The notes: a model not told the origin generated them from the sequence alone. 64,000 nt of DNA from Gordonia sp. (in: high G+C Gram-positive bacteria) (GCF_020438995.1 NZ_JAGQTN010000024.1:1-64000); one strand, 5' to 3'; shown: positions 9,743-19,651, counted from the first letter of the stretch. A program made the numbers and translations.

Positions 9743-9895
9743 TGGTTGCTTCGGCGTCTGGGGGTGAGTTGTGTGGTTGGTTCGGCGTCTGGGGGTGAGT
9801 TGTGTGGTTGGTTCGGTGTCTGGGGTCGAGTTGTGTGGTTGGTTCGGTGTTTGGGGGTGGGATGTGTGGTTGCTTCGCCTCGGGGTCACGACGTT
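9743..9895 (+). repeat. minisatellite of about five 31-base units
   Basis: Units start at 9743, 9774, 9805, 9836 and 9867; the first four are 31 bases, the last 29. Each starts TGGTTGSTTCGG and most end GAGTTGTG. The gap 9627-10102 holds this array and the inverted repeat pair and shows no convincing gene. Confidence 0.8.
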
Positions 9896-10004
9896 TGGTT
9901 GCTGTGGTTTTGATCTTTCGCGAGTGGCTTCTTGATCCCCCTGGTAAACGGGCCGTGGACCAAGGAACTGTGGGAGGTGGTTTTGATCTTTCGCGAGTGG
10001 CCTT

Positions 10005-10064
10005 TTGATCCCTGAGGGCGGCGGCGAGCTTGCGAGACGACGCGTCACGAAGGGTCCGGTGAGA
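10005..10064 (-). repeat. dispersed GGACCC repeat, copy 5 (inverted)
   Basis: Reads TTGATCCCTGAGGGCG and later CACGAAGGGTCCGGTGAG on the plus strand, the reverse complement of the element at 9650. It ends 38 bases before the enoyl-CoA hydratase start. Confidence 0.7.
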
Positions 10065-10102
10065 CGGGGCTCTCAACCGGTGGAAATGGATAGGAGAAGA
10101 AG

Positions 10103-10891
10103 GTGACTGAGACGCTGGTGCGGCGGGACGTCGACGCGGGAGTGCTGACGCTGACGCTGGATTCGCCGAAGAACCGGAATGCGCTGAGCACGACGCTGGT
10201 GGCGCAGCTCAATTCGGGACTCATCGAGGCCGCAGAGAATCCGGACGTCCGGGCGGTGGTGCTCACCCACGCAGGTGGAACATTCTGCGCCGGAGCCGAT
10301 CTGAGTGCGGCGCTGGCATCGGGCGCCACACCCGAGGAGGCGTCGGCGCAGGGGGCGGGGGCGATGGTGGAGCTGATGCGATCCATTCTTGAACTGCCCA
10401 AGCCGGTGATCGCGAGAATCGACGGGCACGTGCGGGCAGGCGGATTCGGGCTCGTCTCCGCGGCGGACATCGCGATCGGCGGTGCGGCATGTACATTCGC
10501 GCTCACCGAGTCACGTCTCGGGCTGGCACCGGCCATCATCTCGCTGACCGTGCTACCGCGGCTTTCCTCCCGGTCGGCGTCGCGCTACTTTCTCACCGGG
10601 GAAAAGTTCGGGCCGGAGCAGGCCGTCGAGATGGGCCTGCTCACCGCGGCCGCCGACAGCGGGGAAGGTATCGACACAGTGATGAGCGAGGTGTTGGACG
10701 GCATCCGCAAGGCATCGCCGCAAGGTCTGGCGGCGTCGAAAGCCCTGACCACCGAAAGCATTCTGGCTGCATTCACTGCCAAGGCGGCGCTCCGTGCCGA
10801 TGAATCGGCCGCACTGTTCGGCACCGACGAGGCTCGCGAAGGGATGACCGCGTTCCTGTCGCGGCGCAAGCCCGCGTGGGACCTGACGTGA
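10103..10891 (+). CDS. enoyl-CoA hydratase/isomerase family protein (EchA7-like)
   Basis: A 262-residue crotonase: GVLTLTLDSPKNRNALS at the N-terminus, the oxyanion-hole segment GTFCAGADLSAA, and ARIDGHVRAGGFGLVSAADIAI for the second oxyanion residue. In this operon it would hydrate the enoyl or glutaconyl-CoA produced by the dehydrogenases and carboxylase. The GTG at 10103 follows AGGAGAAG; no better start is present. Its stop overlaps the GTG of the TetR gene. Distance from the rest of the operon (476 bases of repeats) leaves open a separate promoter. Confidence 0.87.
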   Translation: MTETLVRRDVDAGVLTLTLDSPKNRNALSTTLVAQLNSGLIEAAENPDVRAVVLTHAGGTFCAGADLSAALASGATPEEASAQGAGAMVELMRSILELPKPVIARIDGHVRAGGFGLVSAADIAIGGAACTFALTESRLGLAPAIISLTVLPRLSSRSASRYFLTGEKFGPEQAVEMGLLTAAADSGEGIDTVMSEVLDGIRKASPQGLAASKALTTESILAAFTAKAALRADESAALFGTDEAREGMTAFLSRRKPAWDLT

Positions 10892-11475
10892 TCGAACGCG
10901 TTCCGCAACAAGAACGTTCACGTATAACGCGCGAGGGGTTGCTGCGTGCCGCGGTCGACGTTCTCGCCGAACAGGGCTGGGCAGCTGCCACTGTCGCCAC
11001 CGTCGCCGCCCGCGCCGGGGTGTCCCGCGGCGCCGCCCAGCATCATTTCCCGACCAGGGAGTCGCTGGTCACCGCCACGCTGGAACAGATCTTCGCCGAC
11101 CTGACAGCGGTCACCGCCCAGGCCACCGACACGAACGGCGACCGCATCGCCGCCGTCGTCGACCGCGCCGTCGGAATCTATACCGGCAAAGAATTCAAAG
11201 CCGCCCTGCAGGTGTGGGCGGCTGCAGCCTCCGACCCGGCGCTGCGCGAACTAATCCTGCCGCTCGAAGCGAAGTTCGCCCGCGCGGCACACCGAATGAC
11301 GGTCCAGGCGCTCGGGCCATCGGACGATGAGACAAACATCCACCGCGTCGCCCAGCTCACTCTCGACCTCGCCCGTGGTCTCGGCCTTGCCGACACCCTC
11401 TCCGACGACTCCAAACGCCGCGCCCAGGTCGTCGCCACCTATGTCGAGATGGTGCGAGCGTCGCTGGGTGAGTGA
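10888..11475 (+). CDS. TetR-family regulator closing the catabolic operon
   Basis: The 195-residue product has a clear TetR HTH: ITREGLLRAAVDVLAEQGW, ATVATVAARAGVSRGAAQHHF, PTRESLVTATLEQIF. The C-terminal half is the variable ligand domain. Start chosen at GTG 10888, which overlaps the echA stop (GTGA); an in-frame GTG at 10876 adds four residues. As the last gene of the acyl-CoA operon it probably represses that operon, with an acyl-CoA or pathway intermediate as inducer; the inverted repeat at 783-798 is a candidate site. Both statements are inference. Confidence 0.85.
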   Translation: MIERVPQQERSRITREGLLRAAVDVLAEQGWAAATVATVAARAGVSRGAAQHHFPTRESLVTATLEQIFADLTAVTAQATDTNGDRIAAVVDRAVGIYTGKEFKAALQVWAAAASDPALRELILPLEAKFARAAHRMTVQALGPSDDETNIHRVAQLTLDLARGLGLADTLSDDSKRRAQVVATYVEMVRASLGE

Positions 11476-11488
11476 CGCTGCACGGATC

Positions 11489-11532
11489 TGTCGCTATTCA
11501 GCGACAAATGGTACTGTCGCTGAATGACGACA
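11489..11532. promoter_or_regulatory. two tandem hipBA operators over a leaderless promoter
   Basis: Operator 1 (11489-11506) is a perfect palindrome, TGTCGCT-ATTC-AGCGACA. Operator 2 (11515-11532), TGTCG-eight bases-CGACA, shares the half-site and covers the ATG at 11524. Centres are 26 bases apart. TACTGT at 11512-11517 is a -10 element six bases before the ATG, so the transcript is probably leaderless and HipB binding would block both polymerase and start. Confidence 0.7.
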
Positions 11533-11814
11533 GTCGAGGCGTCGCGACCTGATGACCTTGGCCCCGCGCTGCGTGCCGAACGCCTGGAACAGGGGACGAG
11601 CCAGTTGGCGCTGGCCGAGATCGCCGGCGTCGGCCGACAATGGCTCAACGCCTTCGAGATGGGCGACAAGCCGTCGGCGCCGCTCGACATGGTGATGCGG
11701 GTGGCCGATGCGCTCGGTGTGTCACTGCTGCTCACACGTCCGGTACGTCGTGCACCGGGCAACCTGCCCGAACCCGTTGACCTCAACGTATTGCTCGATC
11801 GGTTCCGACAATGA
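11524..11814 (+). CDS. hipB: HipB-type antitoxin, XRE HTH
   Basis: A 96-residue HTH protein: LGPALRAERLEQGTSQLALA followed by EIAGVGRQWLNAFEMGDKPS and a C-terminal DLNVLLDRFRQ tail. This is the usual antitoxin of hipBA modules, which binds operators and neutralises the HipA kinase. The stop overlaps the hipA start by four bases (ATGA at 11811-11814), so the two are translationally coupled. Two TGTCG/CGACA operators lie at the promoter. The pair has no obvious link to the flanking genes. Confidence 0.85.
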   Translation: MTTVEASRPDDLGPALRAERLEQGTSQLALAEIAGVGRQWLNAFEMGDKPSAPLDMVMRVADALGVSLLLTRPVRRAPGNLPEPVDLNVLLDRFRQ

Positions 11815-13112
11815 CCACCCCTGACCTCAGACGCGTCCTGTACGTGGTGATGAACGGGCAGGTCATCGGTGATGTCCAGCGCACCGGCAAGCAGCAGATG
11901 AGATTGCGCTACGACGCGGATACCGCCGGCAGGTTCACCCCGTTGTCGGTGTCGATGCCAGGGCCGGCAGGCCGGTACCGTGAGAACGCGATCGGTCCGT
12001 GGCTCGAAGGACTGCTGCCCGACAGGCCGGAGACACTGCGCCAGTGGCGTCGCCAGTTCGGCATCGCCGCTGATACGAGCCCGTTCGCGCTGCTGCGTCA
12101 CGTCGGCGAGGACGTCGCGGGGGCCGCGCAATTCGTCCGCCCGGAACGGCTCGAGTCCGTTCTGCGGGAGGTCGGCGCGCTGACTGAACTGTCCGCACCT
12201 GAGATCGCCGACATGCTCCGGCGCGCGCTGGCGGACCTGCCCACTTCCGCCACCGACAGCGCAACGGGCAAGTTCTCGCTCGCAGGTGCACAAGCCAAGA
12301 TCGCCCTGCACCGCACCGTAGGCGGATGGAGTGATCCGTCGGGTGCTGTCCCGTCGACACACATCGTCAAACCCGCGATCCCCACGATGCCAGATCAGGA
12401 CCTCGTCGAGGTGGTCACGATGCGGGCGGCTTCCGCGCTGGGGTTGCGCGTGGCCCTGTGCGGCATCGAGCACTTCGACGACGAACGCGCCATCGTCATC
12501 GAACGATACGACCGCGTCGAGCAGCCAGGTACCGGGTGGATGCGGGTTCACCAAGAGGACATGTGTCAGGCGCTGCGTGTTGCTCCGTTCCGCAAGTACG
12601 AAAGCCAGGGCGGCCCGGGTGCCATCCAGGTCGCCGACCTCATCCGCCGGGTCAGCGACGACCCCGGCGCCGACAACCGGCGCTTCGCTCAAGCGTTGGT
12701 CTTCAACTGGCTGGTGTGCGGCACCGACGCCCATGCCCGGAACTATTCGCTTCTGATCAGCGGCACATCGGTGAGGCTCGCGCCGCTCTACGACCTCAAC
12801 TCGCACCTCGCGTTCTCGACGGGATCGGGTAACGACCTGTCGATGAGCATCGGCGGGACGTTCCGCGCATCGCGGCTGTCCGTAGCCGACTGGCTGCGCG
12901 TCGCGCCGCGACTGCACGTCGACGGTGACTGGCTGGCCGGTGAGATCGCGCGCCAGGCCCGTGAGGTGGTCGCCGCGGTGGCGGCCGCTGCCGAGGCCGG
13001 CGACATCGTCCGCTACGAAAGTGCGGCGATGCGCAGGCTGGTCGCCAGCGTCGAACAGTGGGTGCAAACTTTGCTGCCAGTTCCGGAATCCGGAACTGGC
13101 AGCAAAGTTTAG
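11811..13112 (+). CDS. hipA: HipA-type Ser/Thr kinase toxin
   Basis: The 433-residue product has the HipA N-subdomain (YVVMNGQVIGDVQRT, LLPDRPETLRQWRRQFGI), the P-loop region FSLAGAQAKIALHR with the serine normally autophosphorylated nearby, the lysine in THIVKPAIP, and the catalytic pair GTDAHARNYSLLI and LAPLYDLNSH. HipA kinases phosphorylate tRNA synthetases and arrest growth until neutralised by HipB. All motifs appear intact, so it should be active. Length is normal for the family. The last codons and the stop lie inside a 45-bp perfect palindrome shared with the convergent gene. Confidence 0.88.
   Translation: MTTPDLRRVLYVVMNGQVIGDVQRTGKQQMRLRYDADTAGRFTPLSVSMPGPAGRYRENAIGPWLEGLLPDRPETLRQWRRQFGIAADTSPFALLRHVGEDVAGAAQFVRPERLESVLREVGALTELSAPEIADMLRRALADLPTSATDSATGKFSLAGAQAKIALHRTVGGWSDPSGAVPSTHIVKPAIPTMPDQDLVEVVTMRAASALGLRVALCGIEHFDDERAIVIERYDRVEQPGTGWMRVHQEDMCQALRVAPFRKYESQGGPGAIQVADLIRRVSDDPGADNRRFAQALVFNWLVCGTDAHARNYSLLISGTSVRLAPLYDLNSHLAFSTGSGNDLSMSIGGTFRASRLSVADWLRVAPRLHVDGDWLAGEIARQAREVVAAVAAAAEAGDIVRYESAAMRRLVASVEQWVQTLLPVPESGTGSKV
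13066..13110. terminator. 45-bp palindrome between convergent genes
   Basis: Two 22-base arms, beginning AAACTTTGCTGCCAG and ending in the complement, meet around a single central A at 13088. It includes the hipA stop region and reaches the last codon of the minus-strand gene, so it can end transcription from both sides. The AAACTTT flanks give U-rich tails on both strands. Confidence 0.8.
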
Positions 13113-13879
13113 AGGTTGCGTCCGAGGGCATTGGTGATGGTGGTGGCGTCGGTGCCTTCGGGGTCCATCTGGCGGCAGGTGGGGGAGCGTTTGCCGGCGT
13201 ACCAGCGGTCGACGGCGGTGGCCTGTTGTTCGAGGTTGCAATCGGCCCAGACGACCGGGGCCGAACCGATGTCGTAGACGCGTTCGCCCAGTTCGTTGCG
13301 GATCTGGACCTCGGCGGCGTGGGAAAGGAACGCGGCCAGCGACTTCGAGTGGGCCATCTGCCAGGCGTGGACGAGTTCGTGGACGAGGATCTGGCCGATC
13401 GCCGGGTAGCTGCGGGTGCCGTCGAGTGCGGCGTTGAAACCCCGGTGGCCCAGGTTGAGGTAGGTGCGGCCGTCGGCGCCGGGGAATGCGAATGCCCGGC
13501 CGCCCTGGACGGAGATCGTGGTCAGGCGGACGTCGTCGAGCCAGGAGACCTCACCGAACACCTGTACCGCGATGTCGCGTTCGTACTGGTCGAGGGGGCG
13601 GGAGCGGACCCGCCACGCGGTGGCCGCGGCTGCGACGGACCCGGCGGCGATCGCCGCGAACAGGCCGATCGGGCCGAGCCAGAACGTCACCGCGAACACA
13701 TGCGCGCCGATCAGCAGACCGATCGTCGACGGGGGGCCGGGCAGGCGCCGGAAACCGGTGCGGCGGGCGGCCCCGAGGAGCAGCCCGACGGCGCCGCCGT
13801 AGACGCGGGCGATCCGCGCCGCGACCGGCTTGACGGCCTTGGCCAGCGCCGGATTCTTTCTTACCAACTTCGCCGGCAT
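13109..13879 (-). CDS. membrane protein with HELVH zinc-protease-like motif
   Basis: The 256-residue product has a basic N-terminus, two hydrophobic segments (around STIGLLIGAHVFAVTFWLGP and GLFAAIAAGSVAAAATAW, residues 50-90), then a soluble domain with ILVHELVHAWQMAH near residue 165, the HExxH zinc motif. A downstream Glu in SHAAEVQIRNELGERVYDIG could be the third ligand. I do not recognise a named family; a membrane-tethered metallopeptidase-like protein is the most that can be said. It starts one base after the xth stop, so the two genes form an operon. The stop adjoins the palindrome shared with hipA. Confidence 0.75.
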   Translation of the reverse strand: MPAKLVRKNPALAKAVKPVAARIARVYGGAVGLLLGAARRTGFRRLPGPPSTIGLLIGAHVFAVTFWLGPIGLFAAIAAGSVAAAATAWRVRSRPLDQYERDIAVQVFGEVSWLDDVRLTTISVQGGRAFAFPGADGRTYLNLGHRGFNAALDGTRSYPAIGQILVHELVHAWQMAHSKSLAAFLSHAAEVQIRNELGERVYDIGSAPVVWADCNLEQQATAVDRWYAGKRSPTCRQMDPEGTDATTITNALGRNL

Positions 13880-14752
13880 TCACTGCTCCTTGGCGTGGGG
13901 GAGGGGTACCTTCTTGCCACCTCGCTTGGCCGGGTTCGACGGCGGTGGCACCATCGGGCCCACATCGCCGTCGGGTGCGGTGTCCAGGTCGGCGACGACC
14001 GGTGCGTGGTCGCTGGGTTTGGTTCCCTTGCGGGCCAGGCGGTCGACCCAGGCGGCCTTGGTGCGCGCGGCCGGGCAGGCGCCGGCGAGGATCAGGTCGA
14101 TCCGCATCCCGAGGTCCTTGTGGAACATGCCGGCCCGGTAGTCCCAGTAGCTGAACACTCGGTCGTCGGGCCAGCGGCGGCGCACGACATCGGTCAGGCC
14201 GAGCGCTTCGAGCGCGGCCAGCGCATCGCGTTCGGGGGCGGTCACGTGGGTGTGGCCCTCGAACGAGGCCCGGTCGTATACGTCGGCGTCGGTGGGGGCG
14301 ATGTTGACGTCGCCGCACAGCATCGTCGCCGCCGGGTCGGCGATGGACGCCCCGAGCTTGGCGAGCCAGTCGAGTTTGTAGACGTAGTGCGGGGAGTCCG
14401 GTTCGCGGCCGTTGGGCACGTACAGCGAATAGATGCGGACGTCGCCGCACACCGCCGACACCGCGCGCGCCTCCACCCTGCCCTCGTACTCGGGGATATC
14501 GGGGAAACCGTGCTGCACATCGTCGAGGCCGACGCGGGACAGCAGTGCGACGCCGTTCCACTGGCCCTGGCCGTTGTGGGCGATCTCGTAGCCGCGTTCG
14601 GCCAGGTCGGCGCCGAGGACGTCGTGGAAGGCGTCGTCGGAGAGTTTGGTCTCCTGTAGGCAGACGACGTCCGGTTGTCGTTGGTCGAGCCAGGGCAGGA
14701 GACGGGGGATCCGCTGTTTGACGGAGTTCACATTCCAGGTCGCCACACGCAT
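13880..14752 (-). CDS. xthA: exonuclease III family AP endonuclease
   Basis: The 290-residue protein has all the exonuclease III motifs: MRVATWNVNSVKQR, CLQETK with the metal-binding Glu, YVPNGRE with the catalytic Tyr, GDVNIAP, MRIDLIL and SDHAPV with the catalytic His. It should cut abasic sites and remove 3' blocking groups in base excision repair. The C-terminus is an extra basic Pro-rich tail (RGGKKVPLPHAKEQ). The metallopeptidase-like gene follows immediately on the same strand. Length is normal for the family. Confidence 0.92.
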   Translation of the reverse strand: MRVATWNVNSVKQRIPRLLPWLDQRQPDVVCLQETKLSDDAFHDVLGADLAERGYEIAHNGQGQWNGVALLSRVGLDDVQHGFPDIPEYEGRVEARAVSAVCGDVRIYSLYVPNGREPDSPHYVYKLDWLAKLGASIADPAATMLCGDVNIAPTDADVYDRASFEGHTHVTAPERDALAALEALGLTDVVRRRWPDDRVFSYWDYRAGMFHKDLGMRIDLILAGACPAARTKAAWVDRLARKGTKPSDHAPVVADLDTAPDGDVGPMVPPPSNPAKRGGKKVPLPHAKEQ

Positions 14753-14824
14753 GGGGTCGAGGGTATCGGGACCGGATTGAGTTCATCGTGGGTCTACCTC
14801 TTGTTTGACCTGGGTGGGTGCTTT

Positions 14825-14853
14825 TTGACCTGTGCAAAGCAGATCGGTAGAGT
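14825..14853 (+). promoter_or_regulatory. housekeeping-type promoter of the str operon
   Basis: TTGACC (14825-14830) and TAGAGT (14848-14853) are spaced by 17 bases, close to the sigma-70-type consensus. It would give an rpsL leader of about 260 bases. A second TTGACC lies 20 bases upstream. The stretch 14754-15119 otherwise shows GC-rich hairpin potential and no gene I can support. Confidence 0.6.
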
Positions 14854-15119
14854 CAATCGGCGGTGCCCGGCACATGCTGGGCCAGTCTGCGTGCCCACCC
14901 GCATGCTCGGAGGAGACTCCGCGGAGGCACGCAGCGCTGACAGGCGTGAGTACGAGGGCTGGTGACACGCCCGACCTCGGGGTAGCGATACATGTACTGA
15001 CCAGCACGAACGTGCCGGTGGGGCGAGTTGCGGAGTAACCGCGAACAGCAGTTCGCGGATCCTGCCCGGAGCACAAACCGCGACGAACGAAGAAGATTGC
15101 CAAGCAAGGAAGGGCCTCA

Positions 15120-15488
15120 GTGCCAACCATTAACCAGCTGGTCCGCAAGGGCCGTCACGACAAGCCGGCGAAGACCAAGACCGCGGCTCTGAAAGAGAGC
15201 CCGCAACGTCGCGGCGTGTGCACCCGCGTGTACACCACGACCCCGAAGAAGCCGAACTCGGCGCTGCGGAAGGTCGCCCGTGTGCGGCTGACCACCGCCG
15301 TCGAGGTCACCGCCTACATCCCGGGTGAAGGCCACAACCTGCAGGAGCACTCGATGGTGCTCGTCCGCGGTGGTCGTGTGAAGGACCTCCCCGGTGTTCG
15401 TTACAAGGTCATCCGCGGTTCGCTCGACACCCAGGGTGTCAAGGACCGCAAGCAGGCCCGCAGCAAATACGGCGCCAAGAAGGGATAA
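15120..15488 (+). CDS. rpsL: 30S ribosomal protein S12
   Basis: The 122-residue product [12 protein letters not shown] ... YGAKKG is S12 throughout, with [12 protein letters not shown] and [15 protein letters not shown]. Residues 43 and 88, where substitutions give streptomycin resistance, are both Lys, the sensitive form. S12 sits at the decoding centre of the 30S subunit. The start is GTG at 15120 with AAGGAAG before it. It is the first gene of the classic rpsL-rpsG-fusA-tuf order; rpsG begins five bases after its stop. Confidence 0.98.
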   Translation: MPTINQLVRKGRHDKPAKTKTAALKESPQRRGVCTRVYTTTPKKPNSALRKVARVRLTTAVEVTAYIPGEGHNLQEHSMVLVRGGRVKDLPGVRYKVIRGSLDTQGVKDRKQARSKYGAKKG

Positions 15489-15493
15489 GCGAC

Positions 15494-15964
15494 ATGCCAC
15501 GTAAAGGACCCGCCCCCAAGCGTCCGCTGATCAACGACCCGGTCTACGGTTCGCCGCTGGTCACCCAGCTGATCAACAAGATCCTCCTCGACGGCAAGAA
15601 GTCGACCGCCGAGCGCATCGTGTACCAGGCCCTCGAGCAGGCCCGTGACAAGACCGGCACCGACCCGGTCATCACGCTCAAGCGTGCCCTCGACAACGTC
15701 AAGCCCACCCTCGAGGTCAAGAGCCGACGCGTCGGCGGTGCCACCTACCAGGTGCCGATCGAGGTCAAGCCGGGCCGTGCCAACACCCTCGCGCTGCGCT
15801 GGCTGGTCACCTTCAGTCGGCAGCGCCGCGAGAAGACGATGGTCGAGCGTCTGGCCAACGAGCTGCTCGACGCCTCCAATGGTCTCGGTGCCTCGGTGAA
15901 GCGCCGCGAGGACACGCACAAGATGGCCGAGGCCAACCGGGCGTTCGCGCACTACCGCTGGTGA
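15494..15964 (+). CDS. rpsG: 30S ribosomal protein S7
   Basis: The 156-residue product begins [20 protein letters not shown] and ends NRAFAHYRW, as S7 does in actinobacteria; [21 protein letters not shown] and [21 protein letters not shown] are core S7 segments. S7 nucleates assembly of the 30S head and contacts mRNA near the exit site. It is five bases downstream of rpsL and 194 bases upstream of fusA, a gap that carries a stem-loop. Confidence 0.98.
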   Translation: MPRKGPAPKRPLINDPVYGSPLVTQLINKILLDGKKSTAERIVYQALEQARDKTGTDPVITLKRALDNVKPTLEVKSRRVGGATYQVPIEVKPGRANTLALRWLVTFSRQRREKTMVERLANELLDASNGLGASVKRREDTHKMAEANRAFAHYRW

Positions 15965-16070
15965 CTTATTCGCTTCGCATTGCCGGTGCTAAATGGTGAG
16001 ATGGTGATCATGTACCGACAAGTTCTGGCCGCGCACCAGGGCCTCGCCGCGAGCGGGGCCGCCCGGTCAG

Positions 16071-16094
16071 CCCGCCCGGCATACGTCGGGCGGG
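16071..16094 (+). other. stem-loop between rpsG and fusA
   Basis: CCCGCCCG, an eight-base loop and CGGGCGGG form a strong hairpin 64 bases before the fusA start. No T-run follows, so partial attenuation or processing is possible but not shown. The rest of the gap shows no gene. Confidence 0.5.
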
Positions 16095-16158
16095 GCGAAG
16101 CGACAACCGGCGAAAGCCACGACAGACTTACAGGCCTCGAATTCCCGAAGGGAACGTA

Positions 16159-18276
16159 ATGGCACAGGAAGTGCTCAGCGACCTCAACAAGGTTCGCAAC
16201 ATCGGCATCATGGCGCACATCGATGCCGGCAAGACCACCACCACGGAGCGAATCCTCTTCTACACCGGTGTGAACTACAAGATCGGTGAAACCCACGACG
16301 GTGCCTCGACCACCGACTGGATGGAGCAGGAGAAGGAGCGTGGTATCACCATCACCTCCGCCGCGGTGACGTGCTTCTGGAACAAGAACCAGATCAACAT
16401 CATCGACACCCCCGGTCACGTCGACTTCACCGTCGAGGTGGAGCGTTCGCTGCGCGTCCTCGACGGCGCCGTCGCCGTGTTCGACGGCAAGGAAGGCGTC
16501 GAGCCGCAGTCCGAGCAGGTGTGGCGGCAGGCCGCCAAGTACGACGTCCCCCGTATCTGCTTCGTCAACAAGATGGACAAGCTCGGTGCGGACTTCTACT
16601 TCACCGTGCAGACGATCATCGACCGCCTCGGTGCCAAGCCGCTGGTTATCCAGCTCCCGATCGGTGCCGAGGACGACTTCCTCGGTGTCGTCGACCTCAT
16701 CGAGATGCGGGCGCTGGTCTGGCCGGGCGACGCCAAGGGCGACGTGACGATGGGTGCCTCGTACGAGGTGCAGGAGATCCCCGCCGATCTCGCCGACAAG
16801 GCCGCCGAATACCGCGAGCAGCTGCTCGAGACGGTCGCCGAGTCGGACGAGGCCCTCATGGAGAAGTACTTCTCCGGCGAGGAACTCACCGTCGAGGAGA
16901 TCAAGGGCGCGATCCGCAAGCTGACCGTCAACTCCGAGCTGTACCCGGTGCTGTGTGGTTCCGCGTTCAAGAACCGCGGTGTGCAGCCGATGCTCGACGC
17001 CGTGATCGACTTCCTGCCGACCCCGCTGGACATCGGCGAGGTGCACGGCCACAAGGTGGGCGACGAGGAAGAAGAACTGATCCGCAAGCCCAGCAAGGAC
17101 GAGCCGTTCTCGGCGCTGGCGTTCAAGATCGCGGCTCACCCGTTCTTCGGCAAGCTGACGTTCGTGCGTGTGTACTCCGGTCACATCACCGCGGGCACGC
17201 AGGTGCTGAACTCGACCAAGGGCAAGAAGGAGCGCATCGGGAAGCTGTTCCAGATGCACGCCAACAAGGAAATGCCGGTCGAGGACGCCACCGCGGGCCA
17301 TATCTACGCGATGATCGGTCTCAAGGACACCACCACCGGTGACACCCTGTGTGCTTCCGACGCGCCGATCGTGCTGGAGTCGATGAGCTTCCCGGACCCG
17401 GTCATCAACGTCTCTATCGAGCCGAAGACCAAGTCCGACCAGGAGAAGCTGGGCACCGCGATCCAGAAGCTCGCCGAAGAGGATCCGACCTTCTCGGTCA
17501 AGCTCGACGAGGAGACCGGCCAGACCGTCATCGGCGGCATGGGCGAGCTCCACCTCGACATCCTGGTCGACCGCATGCGTCGTGAGTTCAAGGTCGAGGC
17601 GAACGTGGGCAAGCCCCAGGTCGCCTACCGCGAAACCATTCGCCGCGTGGTCGAGAAGCACGAGTACACCCACAAGAAGCAGACCGGTGGATCAGGGCAG
17701 TTCGCCAAGGTCATCGTCAAGCTCGAACCGCTGGTCGACGCCGAGGACGGCGCCACCTACGAGTTCGTCAATGCCGTCACCGGTGGTCGCGTTCCGCGCG
17801 AGTACATCCCGTCGGTGGATGCGGGTGCACAGGACGCGATGCAGTACGGCGTGCTCGCCGGCTACCCGCTGGTGAACCTGAAGGTGACGCTGCTCGACGG
17901 TCAATACCATGACGTCGACTCGTCGGAAATGGCCTTCAAGATCGCCGGCGCGCAGGCCCTCAAGGAAGCCGCGAGGCAGGCCAACCCGGTCATCCTCGAA
18001 CCGATCATGGCCGTCGAGGTCACCACGCCCGAGGATTACATGGGCGATGTGATCGGCGACCTGAACTCCCGCCGTGGCCAGATCCAGGCCATGGAGGAGC
18101 GCAGCGGTGCTCGCGTCGTCAAGGCGCAGGTGCCGCTGTCGGAGATGTTCGGCTACATCGGAGACCTCCGGTCGAAGACCCAGGGCCGGGCTAACTACTC
18201 CATGGTGTTCGACTCTTACGCCGAGGTTCCGGCGAACGTGTCGAAGGAGATCATCGCGAAGGCCACCGGCGAGTAA
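16159..18276 (+). CDS. fusA: elongation factor G
   Basis: The 705-residue GTPase has G1 [15 protein letters not shown]2/switch I with [14 protein letters not shown]3 [15 protein letters not shown] and G4 NKMDKLGAD, followed by domains II-V ([11 protein letters not shown] to [20 protein letters not shown]). It drives translocation and, with RRF, ribosome recycling. Length is normal for bacterial EF-G. The ATG at 16159 follows GAAGGGAACGTA. It is the third gene of the str operon; tuf follows after 184 bases that contain a hairpin. Confidence 0.98.
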   Translation: MAQEVLSDLNKVRNIGIMAHIDAGKTTTTERILFYTGVNYKIGETHDGASTTDWMEQEKERGITITSAAVTCFWNKNQINIIDTPGHVDFTVEVERSLRVLDGAVAVFDGKEGVEPQSEQVWRQAAKYDVPRICFVNKMDKLGADFYFTVQTIIDRLGAKPLVIQLPIGAEDDFLGVVDLIEMRALVWPGDAKGDVTMGASYEVQEIPADLADKAAEYREQLLETVAESDEALMEKYFSGEELTVEEIKGAIRKLTVNSELYPVLCGSAFKNRGVQPMLDAVIDFLPTPLDIGEVHGHKVGDEEEELIRKPSKDEPFSALAFKIAAHPFFGKLTFVRVYSGHITAGTQVLNSTKGKKERIGKLFQMHANKEMPVEDATAGHIYAMIGLKDTTTGDTLCASDAPIVLESMSFPDPVINVSIEPKTKSDQEKLGTAIQKLAEEDPTFSVKLDEETGQTVIGGMGELHLDILVDRMRREFKVEANVGKPQVAYRETIRRVVEKHEYTHKKQTGGSGQFAKVIVKLEPLVDAEDGATYEFVNAVTGGRVPREYIPSVDAGAQDAMQYGVLAGYPLVNLKVTLLDGQYHDVDSSEMAFKIAGAQALKEAARQANPVILEPIMAVEVTTPEDYMGDVIGDLNSRRGQIQAMEERSGARVVKAQVPLSEMFGYIGDLRSKTQGRANYSMVFDSYAEVPANVSKEIIAKATGE

Positions 18277-18288
18277 TACCCGCCGGCT

Positions 18289-18320
18289 GACGGTGGGCGG
18301 ATCACAGTCCGCCCACCGTC
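18289..18320 (+). other. strong stem-loop between fusA and tuf
   Basis: Thirteen paired bases (GACGGTGGGCGGA and complement) enclose a six-base loop TCACAG, 13 bases after the fusA stop. There is no T-run. It may attenuate readthrough or mark an RNA processing point so that tuf is expressed separately. Confidence 0.55.
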
Positions 18321-18460
18321 GGCCCCAGCGAAGCGTTCCTCGAGCTGAGGACCGCGACGCGCGTCCCCGGATATCCGGATCTACGGCGCGAAACAACCCC
18401 ATATAAGAACGTCTCTGCTGGGATCCGCCCAGCAGTGCAACAGTCCAGGAGGACAATCAA

Positions 18461-19651
<1,191 letters not shown>

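Noticed and set aside
13058..14659. 533-residue plus-strand frame opposite xthA and the metallopeptidase-like gene
   Set aside because: Antisense shadow; starts inside the hipA end and the 45-bp palindrome.
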